From positions 310,001 through 374,000 of the forward strand of contig JAETXT010000011.1 in the NCBI GenBank assembly GCA_019188255.1: a DNA stretch of 64,000 nucleotides, given 5' to 3'. This DNA comes from Verticillium longisporum. Lineage: Eukaryota; Ascomycota; Sordariomycetes; Glomerellales; Plectosphaerellaceae. The position numbers were made by a program, and so were the translations under genes. Shown here one piece after another: positions 11,528 to 21,781 of the stretch. Positions within the stretch are counted from its first letter, which is position 1; the number at the start of each line of letters is the position of its first letter. The notes beneath the pieces are model-generated. The model did no database searches. It saw only the letters and a program-made list of their open reading frames with translations, and was not told the origin of the DNA.

Positions 11528-11869
11528 ACTGAGCTGGATGTCGGGTGTGGTCAGGTGGGGCACGCAAGTTCGGAGGGGGCGAGACGCGAATGACCCCAAA
11601 GCGCGACTGATGATCGCGTCGGGTGATCACGTGACTGTGCTCCTGGCAAATCCACTTTAGCTCTCTCTCTCTCTCTCTCTTGCTGCTGACATTTTGCAGT
11701 GCAGTTCCCGCCTGTGGCAGCTCGACAATGGTCAGCATCATGGTCCTTAGGTAAGCAGCGTCCCTGCGACGTCATTCCCGATTTTTCGAGTCGAGACGAG
11801 GCTGCCCCAGGGTCTATCTCTCTTGTCCATTTCTTGAGCGATGGATCACACAACGAGACCCGTCTCCTG
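11528..11869. promoter_or_regulatory. Divergent promoter between RAD5 and the NDUFAF6-like gene
   Basis: A 342-bp gap serving two divergent genes. It holds a pyrimidine run of CT dinucleotides at about 11662-11681, a common element of fungal housekeeping promoters. No TATA box is obvious. Confidence 0.5.
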
Positions 11870-13053
11870 ATGAATCGCCCACAACTTCTCAGCCATGGCC
11901 TGAGGAGGCTCCGACCTGTCCAGGTTCGATCAGGGACCCGCGGCATCGTCACAGCCGCCGATGTCGACAAGGCACGGCAGTACTGCCAACGGCAGCTCCA
12001 GTAGGATGACATGTCTGCTTCGCATGTACTTTATCCAAGGCTGACGATGACGCTTCCAGACACAGCGATTATGACGCTCACCTGATACAACGAACCCTCC
12101 CAGCGCACGTCCGCGATGCCTACCTCGCTCTCCGCACCCTGAATCTTGAGCTCGTCCGGCTGCCCGAGGTGGTCACGAACCCGACCATCGGCGCCATGCG
12201 CATGCAGTTCTGGCGCGAGTCCATCGACAAGACCTTCGCCGGCAACCCACCGGCCGAGCCGACATGCGTGCTCCTCCACGAAGCCGTGACATCGCTGCAG
12301 TCCCGCAGCAGCGGCAGCGGCAGCGGCAGCGCCCGCGCGGCGGCGACGCAGATGAAGTTCTGGATCCAACGCGTCATCCGCACGCGCGAGCGGCACATGG
12401 ACAACCGACCCTTTGCAACGCTCGCAAGCCTCGAAGAGTACGCTGAGAACACGTACGCGACGCTCATGTACGCGACGCTCGCGGCGCTGCCGGTGCAGTC
12501 GGTGCACGCCGACCACCTCGCGAGCCACATCGGCAAGGCGGCCGGCATCGTGGCCGTGCTGCGCGGTGTGCCGGTGCTCGCGGCGCCGCAGCCGGCCGTA
12601 GCGGCACCCGACGGCAGCGCGGCGCAGGTCGGGCGCGGGCGCGACCCCGTGCTGCTGCTGCCGCTGGACGTGCTCGCCGAGGCCGGCGTGCGCGAGGAGG
12701 ACGTGTTCCGACGGGGGCCCGAGGCCGCGGGGTTCGAGGACGCCGTCTTCGCCGTGGCGACGCGGGCCAACGACCACCTCATCACGGCGCGGGAGATGCT
12801 CAAGAACCTCCGGCTCGGCAAGGAGGCCGGGCACGCGTTTGAGCACGAGGGCGAGGAGGGGCACGTCTACGCGGCCGGCGAGAGCGACGCCGCGCGCGAC
12901 ATTCGGCAGAGCTTCAGCGTGCTCATGGAGGCTGTGCCGCCGCAGGCGTACCTGACGAACCTGGAGAAGGCGAATTTCAACCCGTTTGCCGTGCGGGCGA
13001 GCTGGAAGCTGCCGTGGAGCATCTGGCGGGCGGGGATGAAGCAGCAGATTTAG
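11870..13053 (+). CDS. Mitochondrial complex I assembly factor, NDUFAF6-like (squalene/phytoene synthase fold), 2 exons
   Basis: Exons 11870-12000 and 12060-13053 join to 374 residues. The N-terminus is Arg-rich and free of acids at first (MNRPQLLSHGLRRLRPVQVRSG), consistent with a mitochondrial presequence. The rest is the squalene/phytoene synthase helical fold as in NDUFAF6: DYDAHLIQRTLPAHVRDAYLALRTLN, GAMRMQFWRESIDK, HADHLASHIGKAAGI, and FEDAVFAVATRANDHL. In this family the fold serves early complex I (NADH dehydrogenase) assembly, not terpenoid synthesis. A serine/glycine run (GSGSGSA) sits about residue 120. The reading frame is clean. Role is inferred from family; a true prenyl synthase is unlikely given the presequence and the lack of the usual Asp-rich motifs. 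Confidence 0.85.
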
Positions 13054-13496
13054 GGATCAGCCGATCAGGATCTAGGCGTAGCAGGCGAGCGTCACAAACG
13101 CAGCACGCAGAAGACGATCCAGAGATGAGCGTCATACGAGTCAGCTCACTGCACTGCTTGGCTTATGGCTCGGAGATGTCGATGGCAGGGGTACCGGCAG
13201 AGAAGTCGACGTTGGCAGGAGAAATGCTGGCATTGGTAGGCAGCACCTGCATGTACATGGATGTAAACTAGCACACAGCCGCAATGAGGCCGAAACATGT
13301 AATTCTACGAAATGTTGATCGTGATTCAGTTGATGTCGAAGCTCCAAAAGGCCAGGGGCGAGCACTGTGCTATTATCTGTCCCGAACTGTCTTCGCACCG
13401 TGGCCCCACCCGAACGCAGTCTACCAAAATTTAGGCGTCGCCGCTGAACCTCACCTCTGGAACTCGCCATCACCAAGCATCAATGTCGCCGCCACC
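13054..13496. other. Intergenic region upstream of bS6m
   Basis: Holds the 3' end of the preceding gene and the bS6m promoter. A short out-of-frame ATG at about 13483 lies just before the bS6m start and could act as an upstream start. No gene is seen. Confidence 0.5.
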
Positions 13497-14166
13497 ATGC
13501 TCTACGAACTCATAGGAATTGTACGTCGCTGCTGGAATGTTATCTGCATCGAAAAAAGGCATCGAAAGCTAACCATCGCCAGGTCCGGCCCGGCCATCTC
13601 GCCGAAGTGAAAGAGTACGCCCTGATCCCAGCGATGACCGATGCATTTCCTCCCATTTCCCTCGAGCCCTTGCCCTCGAGCCCGCTGCCCTGGAGCAGCT
13701 GCTGCTGCCTCTGCTCACATGGCATCAGAAGAACGTACAGCGAGCAGGCGTACAGCGAGGAGCAGCACAGCAAGCAGCAGGCGTGCAGCGAGCAGTTCAG
13801 CAGCGAGCAGGCCAGCAGCAGGCGTTCGGCGAGCAGCACAGCAAGCAGTCCAGCAAGCTAACAAGCCCCAGGATCGCCCTGACAGCCGGCCAGACGATCC
13901 TCCGCAGCGGCGGCGTCGTCCGCGGCCTCGCCAACTGGGGCGTCTTCGCGCTGCCGCGGCCCATCACGCGCGCCCAGATGAAGCACAAGGAGGGCCACTA
14001 CTTTGTCATGCGCTACGACGCCTCGGCGCGCGCCCACCAGACCATGCGCTCGACCATCAGCCTCGACCCGCGCGTCATCCGCAGCGCCCACGTCAAGGTC
14101 GGCGACGGCAAGCTCGGCAGCATGGCGCGGTTTGGCGCCATCAAGTGGGATGTCCGCGACGAGTAG
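13497..14166 (+). CDS. Mitochondrial small ribosomal subunit protein bS6m, 3 exons
   Basis: Exons 13497-13520, 13583-13614 and 13872-14166 give 116 residues, the usual size for the bacterial-S6-type protein of the mitochondrial 37S subunit (yeast Mrp17). The protein reads MLYELIGIVRPGHLAEVKE, then TAGQTILRSGGVVRGLANWG, then HYFVMRYDASARAHQTMRS and SLDPRVIRSAHVKVGD, the classic S6 beta-alpha-beta pattern. The tiny 24-bp first exon and 32-bp second exon are common in fungal S6 genes. The second intron (257 bp) is unusually long for this genome and is filled with CAG/GAGCAG-rich imperfect repeats, although it ends with a proper GCTAAC branch site and CAG acceptor. Confidence 0.9.
13725..13860. 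repeat. CAG-rich imperfect repeats inside bS6m intron 2
   Basis: Imperfect repeats of AGCGAGCAG and CAGCAAGCAG type, such as TACAGCGAGCAGGCG, fill most of the 257-bp intron and stop just before the branch site GCTAAC. Confidence 0.75.
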
Positions 14167-14605
14167 GGGGCGGCCGGGGGCGGAGGTGGACAGGGAAAGA
14201 GGGCACTCGACACGATATGGAGGCGATGCAATCACCAAGTCCGAGATCCGAGATCAGATACCAGGAGGGCTGTAGGATACGAGGCCACCCTGGCCGGCAG
14301 GTGTACAACAGAAGGACACGTTCATGAGCCAATTTCGTGGTGCTTTCCGTGCTTCGATTGTGTGTCTTGCTATGTACTGATGTTCTATGCTCTGCCTCTG
14401 CTAAAGACATTCGCTGGAGCGAGCCCTGAAACGCTGCATACTCCATGCTCCGCCGGTAATCAACTTCAACGTGCCCTCATCGTGAACAGCCGACGGCTTC
14501 ACGCTTCACAGTTTCTCCTCGCTTCTGGCCTTCCTCCGCCGCTCGCTGCCAAAGTGAGCGGCCACCGTCAGATATTCATAACTCGACCGGCCTGCACGAC
14601 CCACC
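14167..14605. other. Convergent intergenic region bS6m / DCN1
   Basis: The space between two converging genes; it would hold both 3' untranslated regions. No gene or repeat is seen. Confidence 0.5.
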
Positions 14606-17109
14606 CTACGCATCCGTGTCCATCGTCTCGGGCTTGATTCCCTTCTCCTCGCGGCACCACGCGACAAACTCGTCAAGGACGCTCGGCCACGCGCCGTCCT
14701 CGCTCCAAAAGGACAGCGTCTCGTCCTCGAGGGACTTGTAGGCAAACTCGAGCGTCATGTTCCACATGTCCTTGTTGACGGAGCGCGTCCACTTGGCGGC
14801 GAGGAACGAGTTCCACAGCTCGAGCCAGTTGTGGTTCTGTGACGCCCACTGCCAGCCCGGCGGCGCAAAGAGCGTCTCCCAGTAGATCTGGGCGTACTCG
14901 AGGCTGATGGCCTTTTGGTCCTGTTCCTTGGCGGCGACAAATGTGTGGCGGTAGACCTTCTTGAAGAGGGCCTGGTCTGTGGACAGCTTCTTGACGAGCG
15001 ACTTGATGTGTTTGGCGTGGTCCTTGTTCGTCGCTTGAACTCTGGTGGGGGCTGTTAGCGGACAATGATCGATCGGCGACTGGCTGAGGCTCCGCCTTAC
15101 CCCGTGGATTTCCAGCCGTCGACAAAGCCTTTGCGCGTAATCTCGCCCACCGCCGGGGCCTGGACAATCTCCATGACGACGAGCAGCTCGGCATTCTCAG
15201 GGTTGACGCCCAGCGTCTCGGTGAGGTAGCTCGTCGTTGAGTCGATGCCCATGTGATCCTTGTTGTCGGACGACCCTAGGGCGCAACGGTTAGTGGCAGC
15301 TCTTGCTCAGATGCGCATCATGGCCGCCGTACCTCGCAGCGAGTCGAAAAGCTTGTTTAGGTCGCCTTCGAGGGGTGAGGGCGTCCCCGCGCCGCTGCCT
15401 CCATTGCTTCCACCAAAGAATCTGAGAGACGGGCCAGTCCAAGGCCCAATGAAGCAATTCTGCAGGACGCCATTCGAGCACTCGCGCGTGTGGCGCCGGC
15501 CAGGCTGGGCGGTCTTCCATCCAGTAAGGGGCGGGAAAAAGAGAAGGAGGGGAAGGGGGAGGGGGGCAAGGGTAGTACACAGATCGGATCTTGTCCTTGT
15601 CCTTGTCCTTGTCCTTAGTCCCGTCGCCAGGTTGCTGTTTCACGTCTGTCTTCTTTTTCGAGGACCACAGACCCAAGCCCCTAGAGGGCAGAGCAGTCTT
15701 CATGCCCTCCCAGCCCATCCTCCTTGCTGGCACGGGTGCACGAGCGACGATGGCGATCAGATGCGGGATATGGAAGAGTCCTCTGCGTGGCAAGCAAAAG
15801 GGCAGCAGCAGAGGTGGGAAGAATCAAGAGGAGATGGTGGGGTGTCGAGGGCAGCAGCGGAACAAGCGGACCATGGACAAGCGGATAGCGGCAGGACAAG
15901 AACACGATGCAACGGCCGAGGTCGACGGTGTGAACACAGGTCGGGAGACGATCCGGGGGGGAGCAGAGTCGAGAGGGTGTGATGGTCAGGCTGAATGGGG
16001 CAGGCTTGGGGTGGTGGTGGCATCTCCCATTGGAGCGACGGCCGGCACTTGCGAGGGCCGATCGACGTCCTTTGTAGGGCCGTCTTTGTCTTGTGGTTGG
16101 GCCTGGGACTCCTGCAGCCTGGGGGTACTCTTGGGGGCGGTCCTGGGGCGGTCCTGGGGCGGTCCTGGGGCGGTCCCGAGAGTGCGTCGGATGTATGCGC
16201 CCCAGGTTCGGAGGGCATCAGGTGGCAGGGCAGACGGGTTTGTTTCAGAGCGAGGGCTCGACATCGGCGGCGGTTCGGCCTTTCTCTGGTGCGCTGGCGA
16301 CGGAGATGCCCAAGGAGGAGGGCGACCCGAGAGTTGCAGTCGACAGATTGAGCGGGCGACCCCACAAAGCGCGGCGGGAGGTCATATACGCTGCAGCAAA
16401 TTGTCCGAGAAGGGCCGGCGCACCCTGGAGGCCGGTCGGGGGCAGAAGCGAGGGGCGCTGAGCCGAAAGCGAAATGCAGAGGTCAGATGCCGACGGGCTG
16501 ATGGCATTGGATCGCTTGGATCGCATATTGGACCGGAAGAAAGGAAAAGAGCGGATGTGGGGAGAGAGAAGAAACATGGAGAAGAAGCAGAGAAGAAGCA
16601 GAGAAGAAGCAAAGAAGCAAAGAAGCAAAGAGAAACTGTTGCTCGCCCGACAGGACCCGGAAACAAGGGCAATAGGGAGCCGATAGAGGGGCCGACAGAA
16701 AGATAAAGACCAACTTACGCATCTATGGCATCGTTCATCTTGTAGTTTGCATTCTTGAGGTACTGCAGGCCATCACGGTTAGCCACCTGAACACAGCGTT
16801 TTCCCTCGCGCCACGAGGCCTCTGCCACTCGATGCCCCAAGGCCCAGGGCCCAAGGCAAGGCGCACAAAAGAACCAGAACGCCATGGGCAAGAAACATGC
16901 ATCCAAGTTGGGGTCAGGAAAGAGAGAGAGGAGCAGGCTTCTCGCCACGAGAAACCCCATGCCAACGACCAGGCGCACAACGCGTGGCAGGTCGCGAGCA
17001 AGATAGAGATCGGGCCATGACGTACCCGTTGGGCGGTCCTCTCGGACGCGCCTGTCAGAGAGACAAACTGGGCCGACAGGGTCTTGAGCTGGGCCGTGGA
17101 CGGCGCCAT
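14606..17109 (-). CDS. DCN1-like cullin neddylation protein, 5 exons
   Basis: Scaffold-type E3 that promotes Rub1/Nedd8 transfer to cullins. Exons 17109-17026, 16786-16719, 15421-15333, 15275-15101 and 15041-14606 join in frame to 283 residues. The N-terminal 28 residues (QLKTLSAQFVSLTGASERTA) and exon 2 form the UBA-like domain. Next come FFGGSNGGSGA, LNKLFDSLR, and the PONY/DUF298 domain: DNKDHMGIDSTTSYL, YRHTFVAAKEQDQKAISLEYAQ, and SLSFWSEDGAWPSVLDEFV, the C-terminal signature contacting the cullin WHB. The second intron is about 1.3 kb (15422-16718), far longer than others here, and holds GC-rich 12-bp repeats. The first intron (239 bp) is also long. Identity is certain from the C-terminal signature. 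Confidence 0.9.
15591..15617. repeat. TCCTTG hexamer array in DCN1 intron 2
   Basis: Several head-to-tail CTTGTC/CCTTGT units inside the long second intron of DCN1. Low complexity; no function is implied. Confidence 0.7.
16132..16177. repeat. 12-bp GC-rich tandem repeat in DCN1 intron 2
   Basis: About 3.5 near-perfect copies of GGGGCGGTCCTG inside the long second intron of DCN1. Confidence 0.85.
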
Positions 17110-17986
17110 GGCGATGGCGAGCTGTGTAACGTTTTTCGGCCGGGCGTATGGCCTCGAGCGAGAGGAGACGGTGGGGGTGGGAGATGGCGAGGGTCAAACG
17201 GGCAAATTTCGTGGCTCGGGAGGTGCAGCGGTTCGACGGCGATACGAGGGCGCTGCGTCGCGAAAAAAAATACAGGCTCTCGCGTGATCGGACGATTTGC
17301 TGGTGGTTGATGGTTTTTTTGGTATTTTTCTTCTCGGAGGCTCAGGTAGGTTCGGGCACGCAACTTCAGCTGGCCTCAGCAGGGTGCCTGTCGCATGGGA
17401 CCAAAACCTTGGATGGGCGGCGGGGTGTGTGTGTGAGCACGCGATGGCCGGGCGGTCGTACTGCGGTGGTGGAGATGATTGCTTGTCGGAGCTCGGAGGC
17501 GTGAGGTGCGAGGCGTGAGGTGCGCTGGGTTGCTGGGAAGCTGAGTAGTGAGAGCTCGGGTCGTCGTGGGTGGGAGAAATTCTGAACTGGACACAAGGCT
17601 GATGAAGTTGGCGGGGTTGGCATCAGATGCACAAATAGGGAGCAGAGGCAGGCAAGCAGAGGCAGGCAAGCAGAGGCAGGCAAGCAGAGGCAGAGGCAGA
17701 GGTGCTCTCGACGCGGGCAAGGGCCAGAAGGCGGGGTTGAGCACGCCTGCCGTCGACTTTCAGCGCACGTACCCCGCCAAAGGCGCCACTCTACGTGCTG
17801 GCGCGAAGCCAAGTACCTCCCGGTACCTCTGGCGTTCTTAGCAACTAGGTACCCAAGTACCAGGTAAGTAAAGACACGTGAGACGAAGCTCATATCTCAC
17901 CTGATGGTAGGTAGAGGTAGGTACTCTTCATCTTCATCCCATGAGCCATCAAGAGAACCTCACACAACAGCCACCAAATCAGCACA
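17110..17986. other. Divergent intergenic region DCN1 / VOC protein
   Basis: Upstream regions of two divergent genes. It holds an AGGCAGGCAAGCAG array at about 17643-17700 and GGTACC/GGTAGGT-type motifs at about 17840-17925 near the VOC gene start. No coding sequence is convincing. Confidence 0.5.
17643..17700. repeat. AGGCAGGCAAGC minisatellite
   Basis: Four copies of a 14-bp GGCAAGCAGAGGCA-type unit followed by short GCAGAG units. Similar GCCTGCCT-type arrays occur at 18590-18660, 42030-42075, 43965-43985 and 58690-58800. Confidence 0.8.
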
Positions 17987-18400
17987 ATGGCCGCCGCACT
18001 CACCTCGGCGTGGAAAATCATCCCCTCTCTCCAGTCGACGTCCATCGCGGCCACAGCCGCTTTCTATACGGAGGAGCTCGGCTTCACCCTCGCCGGCACT
18101 GAATCAGACGGTGGCGAGGCCTACTTCTGCTCCGTCCACGCCGGTCCCAAGGCCGCCGCCAACATATACTTCTTCCACGCCTCGCCGGAAGACTGCAAGC
18201 CCGGGGCTGTCATGATCGCCGTGGGTACGGCCGAGGTCGACAGCTTCTACGCCTACCTCCGCGGGAGGCCGGCGGTCAAGGTGGTCGAGGAAATCGAGGA
18301 CAAACCCTGGGAGTACCGGCAGTTCAGCATTCTGGATCCAGACGGCAACCGGTTGACGTTCTTCAGGTTCCTCGAGGGCGGGAACCCGGGGACGGAATGA
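17987..18400 (+). CDS. VOC-superfamily (glyoxalase/bleomycin-resistance fold) protein
   Basis: Single-exon gene of 137 residues. The fold shows in the N-terminal half (AWKIIPSLQSTSIAATAAFYTEELGFTLAG, the typical strand-helix start) and the C-terminal half (DKPWEYRQFSILDPDGNRLTFF, in which DPDGN and the trailing strand mark the VOC metal-site repeat). Chemistry cannot be told from sequence; members include glyoxalases, dioxygenases and sequestering resistance proteins. It is divergent from DCN1 and in the same direction as DPB11. GC and codon use match neighbours. Confidence 0.8.
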   Translation: MAAALTSAWKIIPSLQSTSIAATAAFYTEELGFTLAGTESDGGEAYFCSVHAGPKAAANIYFFHASPEDCKPGAVMIAVGTAEVDSFYAYLRGRPAVKVVEEIEDKPWEYRQFSILDPDGNRLTFFRFLEGGNPGTE

Positions 18401-18762
18401 CTGCGCACTGTATTGTAATCCCCGCGGGGCACTGCTCTGCACTGGCCTCGGGCGGGTGTAGGCATTAAACACAGTGCATACTCCCCATGCAGCGTTCGAA
18501 TTCGCCACTCGCACTGTCCATGACGTGGGGCGGCCACTTAACACGACCAACGCGCCTTCTCTACGGGGACGCGACTGACTGCAAACCGCCAGCCTTGCCT
18601 GCCTCTGCCTTGCCTGCCTCTGCCTTGCCTGCCTCGCCTGCCTCGCCTGCCTTTGCCTCTCAGGTATCTTGCGCGTGTCTGCCTGCACGCTTCCTCCACC
18701 TTCACCTCCTCCCACGGCTGCATCTCCTCCCACGGCTGCATCTCCTCCTACGGCGCTGCATC
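18401..18762. other. Promoter region of DPB11 with short repeats
   Basis: A GCCTTGCCTGCCTCT array (18590-18660) and three CCTCCCACGGCTGCATCT-type units just before the start codon (18710-18755). No gene is seen. Confidence 0.55.
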
Positions 18763-21345
18763 ATGGCCTCGCCACGCAGTCAACCCGACGAGAATGCCGC
18801 CGTCGACCACGAAAAGCCCTTTCAACGCGTCGTTGTCTGCTGCACCAGCATCCCCCCCGACCAGCGAGTACGCCTACCACCGACATGACCACAGCGTGAA
18901 TTTTTCAAAAGCCAGACTGACGCGATAAACCCCCAGACCGAGATCGAGAAGAAGGCGCAGGACCTCGGCGGCCACCACAAGTACGACCTCACCCCCGACG
19001 TGACCCACCTCATCGTCGGCCAGTATGACACGCCAAAGTACCGCCACGTCGCCAAGGAGAGGCCCGACCTCAAGGCCTTGGACGCCCGCTGGATCGACGC
19101 CGCCGCCGACCTCTGGAAGAACGCCGCCGAGATTGACTTTGCCGCTCTGGAGACCCAGTGGCAGCTGAAGCCCCTCGAGACGAGCGGGCCCGAGCCCGGC
19201 GAGCACGACCGCGTCAAGCTGCTGTGCTGCATGACGGGCTTTGAAGATCGTGAGTCCGCCTCCCCCTCCGTCTGTCGGCCCCCCGGGCAAGTCGCTCATG
19301 AACGCTCGTGTCGCTGACGTCGAACAGCCGACGAGCGACATGCCATTATTGAAAAGATCAACGACAACGGCGGCGTCTACACGGGGGACCTCACGAAACG
19401 GGTGACGCACCTCATCGTCTGCAAGCCAGAGGGCAAGAAATACAGGGCCGCGCGGAACTGGAACATACGCACCGTCTCCCTGGCCTGGCTGGACCAGAGC
19501 GTCGAGCGCGGCATGATCCTCGACGAGCAGTACTTCGACCCCGTCTTGCCGCCAGAGGACCAAGGGCGCGGCGCCTGGAACCGGAATGCCCAGAGGCCGT
19601 CAGCTCTCAAGAGGGCCAGGTCGACGGCCGAACCCGGATCGCGCAAGCTGCGCAAGACGGCCAGCATGAAGCTGGGCAGCCAGCGCGAGAACCTCTGGGG
19701 CGATATCCTCGGCAGCAAGACGTCCCTGGAGCCCAACACGGACGCCGGCAGGGACGCCACCGATCGCATCGAGGTGGCCGACTCGATGGCCGATCTCGCG
19801 GCGAGAAAACCACAAGCCCCGCCAGGCATCTTTACGGGATGCACCGCCCTCACGGCTGGGTTCGAGTCGTGGAAGGCCAAGGTCCTGAGCGAGACGATCG
19901 CATCACTGGGAGGCACCATCTGCAACACACTCCAGCAGCTCCTCAACGCCCGGGGGCCGAGCGCCTTTCAGCGCTTCCTCGTCGTCCCGCAGTCGTCCCA
20001 GCCAGAGACGCACCCGCAGTTGCCCCCGGATGCGTACATTGACATTGTCACCGAGTTTTTTGTCGAAAGGTGTCTGCACAACAAGACGCTCTGCCAACCG
20101 AGCGACCACGTCCTCGGCCGCCCGTTTGCCAGGTTTCCCGTTGACGGATTCGAAGACCTCGCCATTTGCACAGCTGGCTTCACCGGCATTGATCTGCTGC
20201 ACGTCGAGAAGTGCACGACCCAGATGGGCGCCAAGTACGCCTCGCGCCTCAACGAGGCAACGTCGGTGCTGGTGTGTCGGTCAGTCAGGGAGACACGGCC
20301 GGAGAAGCTGAGGTTTGCCAGGGACAGCATGATCCCCGTCGTCAGTGCCGACTGGCTGTGGGCCTGTGTCGAGTCTGGCTTCAACGTGCCCGTCAAGGAG
20401 TTTTTGTGCACCGGCCTCGGACAGAGCGAGGCCCTGACACCCAGAGTCAGGACAATACAAGATAACAAAAGAGCCGGTCTGCAGAGGAGGCTATCCGCGC
20501 CAGCTCCTCCTCGGTCCTCCGACTCATCAACACGACAGCCCTCGCGAGGCGCCCTCGTCGACGGCGACGCATTTGCCCAGGAGCCCTCGGCCAGGGGCGC
20601 GGGCACGACCCGGGGAACGGAGGGATCGACCCATTTCCAGACGGCGAGGACGCACCAGAAGGATAGCTTTGGCTCAGGGGCTGTGCCGGCGCCGCTGGCA
20701 GACCTCTCGAGCAACGCCCTCAACAGGAGTCCTTCGCCACCCAAAACGGCACCGCCTCCAGCCAAGACAGCAAACACGACAGGCGACGGTTTCTCCAAAT
20801 CCGTCGACCTGCCGCCTCCAGATGAGAATGACCCCGCGCCGACGGCACAGCCCGTGTTGCCAGAGACGGTCACTATCCAGGCCGAGGACGAGGAAGAGCA
20901 GGAGGGCAAACAGGAAGCAGATGCCCACGACACCTCTGTGACGACCGATGTCGTCGCCCAAAAACGCGTCCGCGAAGCCGAGACTGCGGCCGAGCGCGCC
21001 GCCATCTCGTCGCACATCGCCTCCCTCGTGAACACGCGCTCGCACGCGTCCGAGGAGCCGACGGGCCCCGAGGGCGGCGACGACAGGCCGCCGGCACGGC
21101 GCAGGCGCGGCATCTTTGGCCGCGCGACGAGCAACGTCTCGGCGGCGTCGAGCGCTTCGCACGAGTCGGGGCGGCCGGGCGGTCGTCAGCAGGCGCACGA
21201 GGACGCGGCGCAGCCGCCGCCGGCGACACAGGTGCGGTATGACGATCCCGAGGCGGCGCAGTGCAAGGCTGAGCTTATGCGGAGGATGCTCGGCGAGGAG
21301 GGGCAGGCTGTCGGGAAGAAGGCTGTCAGGAAGAGGGCGCTGTGA
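18763..21345 (+). CDS. DPB11/Rad4(Cut5)/TopBP1-type replication and checkpoint protein, four BRCT domains, 3 exons
   Basis: Scaffold that links CDK-phosphorylated Sld2/Sld3 to origin firing and activates Mec1/ATR at damaged forks. Exons 18763-18867, 18937-19249 and 19328-21345 give 811 residues. BRCT 1 spans about residues 22-115 (KYDLTPDVTHLIVG, ALDARWIDA), BRCT 2 about 128-205 (RVTHLIVCKPEG, VSLAWLDQS), BRCT 3 about 304-405 (FTGCTALTAGFES...), BRCT 4 about 410-500 (ICTAGFTGIDLLHVEK, VVSADWLWACVESGF). This pairwise layout is that of Dpb11/Rad4. The tail of about 300 residues is Ser/Pro-rich and ends in a basic, helical stretch (AQCKAELMRRMLGEEG...). The last coding codons lie in a 40-bp tandem duplication that runs past the stop. 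No frame breaks. Confidence 0.88.
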
Positions 21346-21398
21346 GAGGCTTGAGGAAAAGGCTGTCAGGAAGAGGGCGCTGTGAGAGGCTTGAGGAA
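21321..21398. repeat. 40-bp tandem duplication across the DPB11 stop codon
   Basis: A 38-bp sequence beginning GGCTGTCAGGAAGAGGGC is present without change at 21321-21358 and 21361-21398. The first copy encodes the last residues of DPB11 and its TGA; the second copy is 3' untranslated. Confidence 0.95.
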
Positions 21399-21781
21399 GA
21401 AGACTGCCAGGCAGGTCATGGTGACGGAAAGGGAACGCAGGCGTAAGGCGCACGGTATACACAGGGACGGCCCAGGCGGTTGCATGGCAGGCGATGAGGC
21501 ACAGGCGTCTGTCACGAAGAATCTTGTTGGAAAGCATTGCGTCTGTCTACTGTCACGAACGAAAACGAACTGGTATCTTTGCTTGCTAGGGAACAGGAAA
21601 TGTAGGCGTACACGGAATGTCATGGCAACGAATCCTCCTCATAGCACAGCCCCCTCTCACTCACACCCCCTCGAAGGAAATGAACATTCTTCGTACAAAT
21701 TCATAACGTACATCGATCCGCTGCCCATGTACAAGCTCACCTCCCATGTACAACGAAAGAAAGACAGGGTAAAGACAAGGC
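21399..21781. other. Convergent intergenic region
   Basis: Between the 3' ends of DPB11 and the DUF8035-type gene. No gene is seen. Confidence 0.5.

Noticed and set aside
15591..16706. A 371-codon plus-strand open frame
   Set aside because: It lies within the long DCN1 intron on the other strand and consists of repeat-derived Ser/Leu, Gly and Arg runs.
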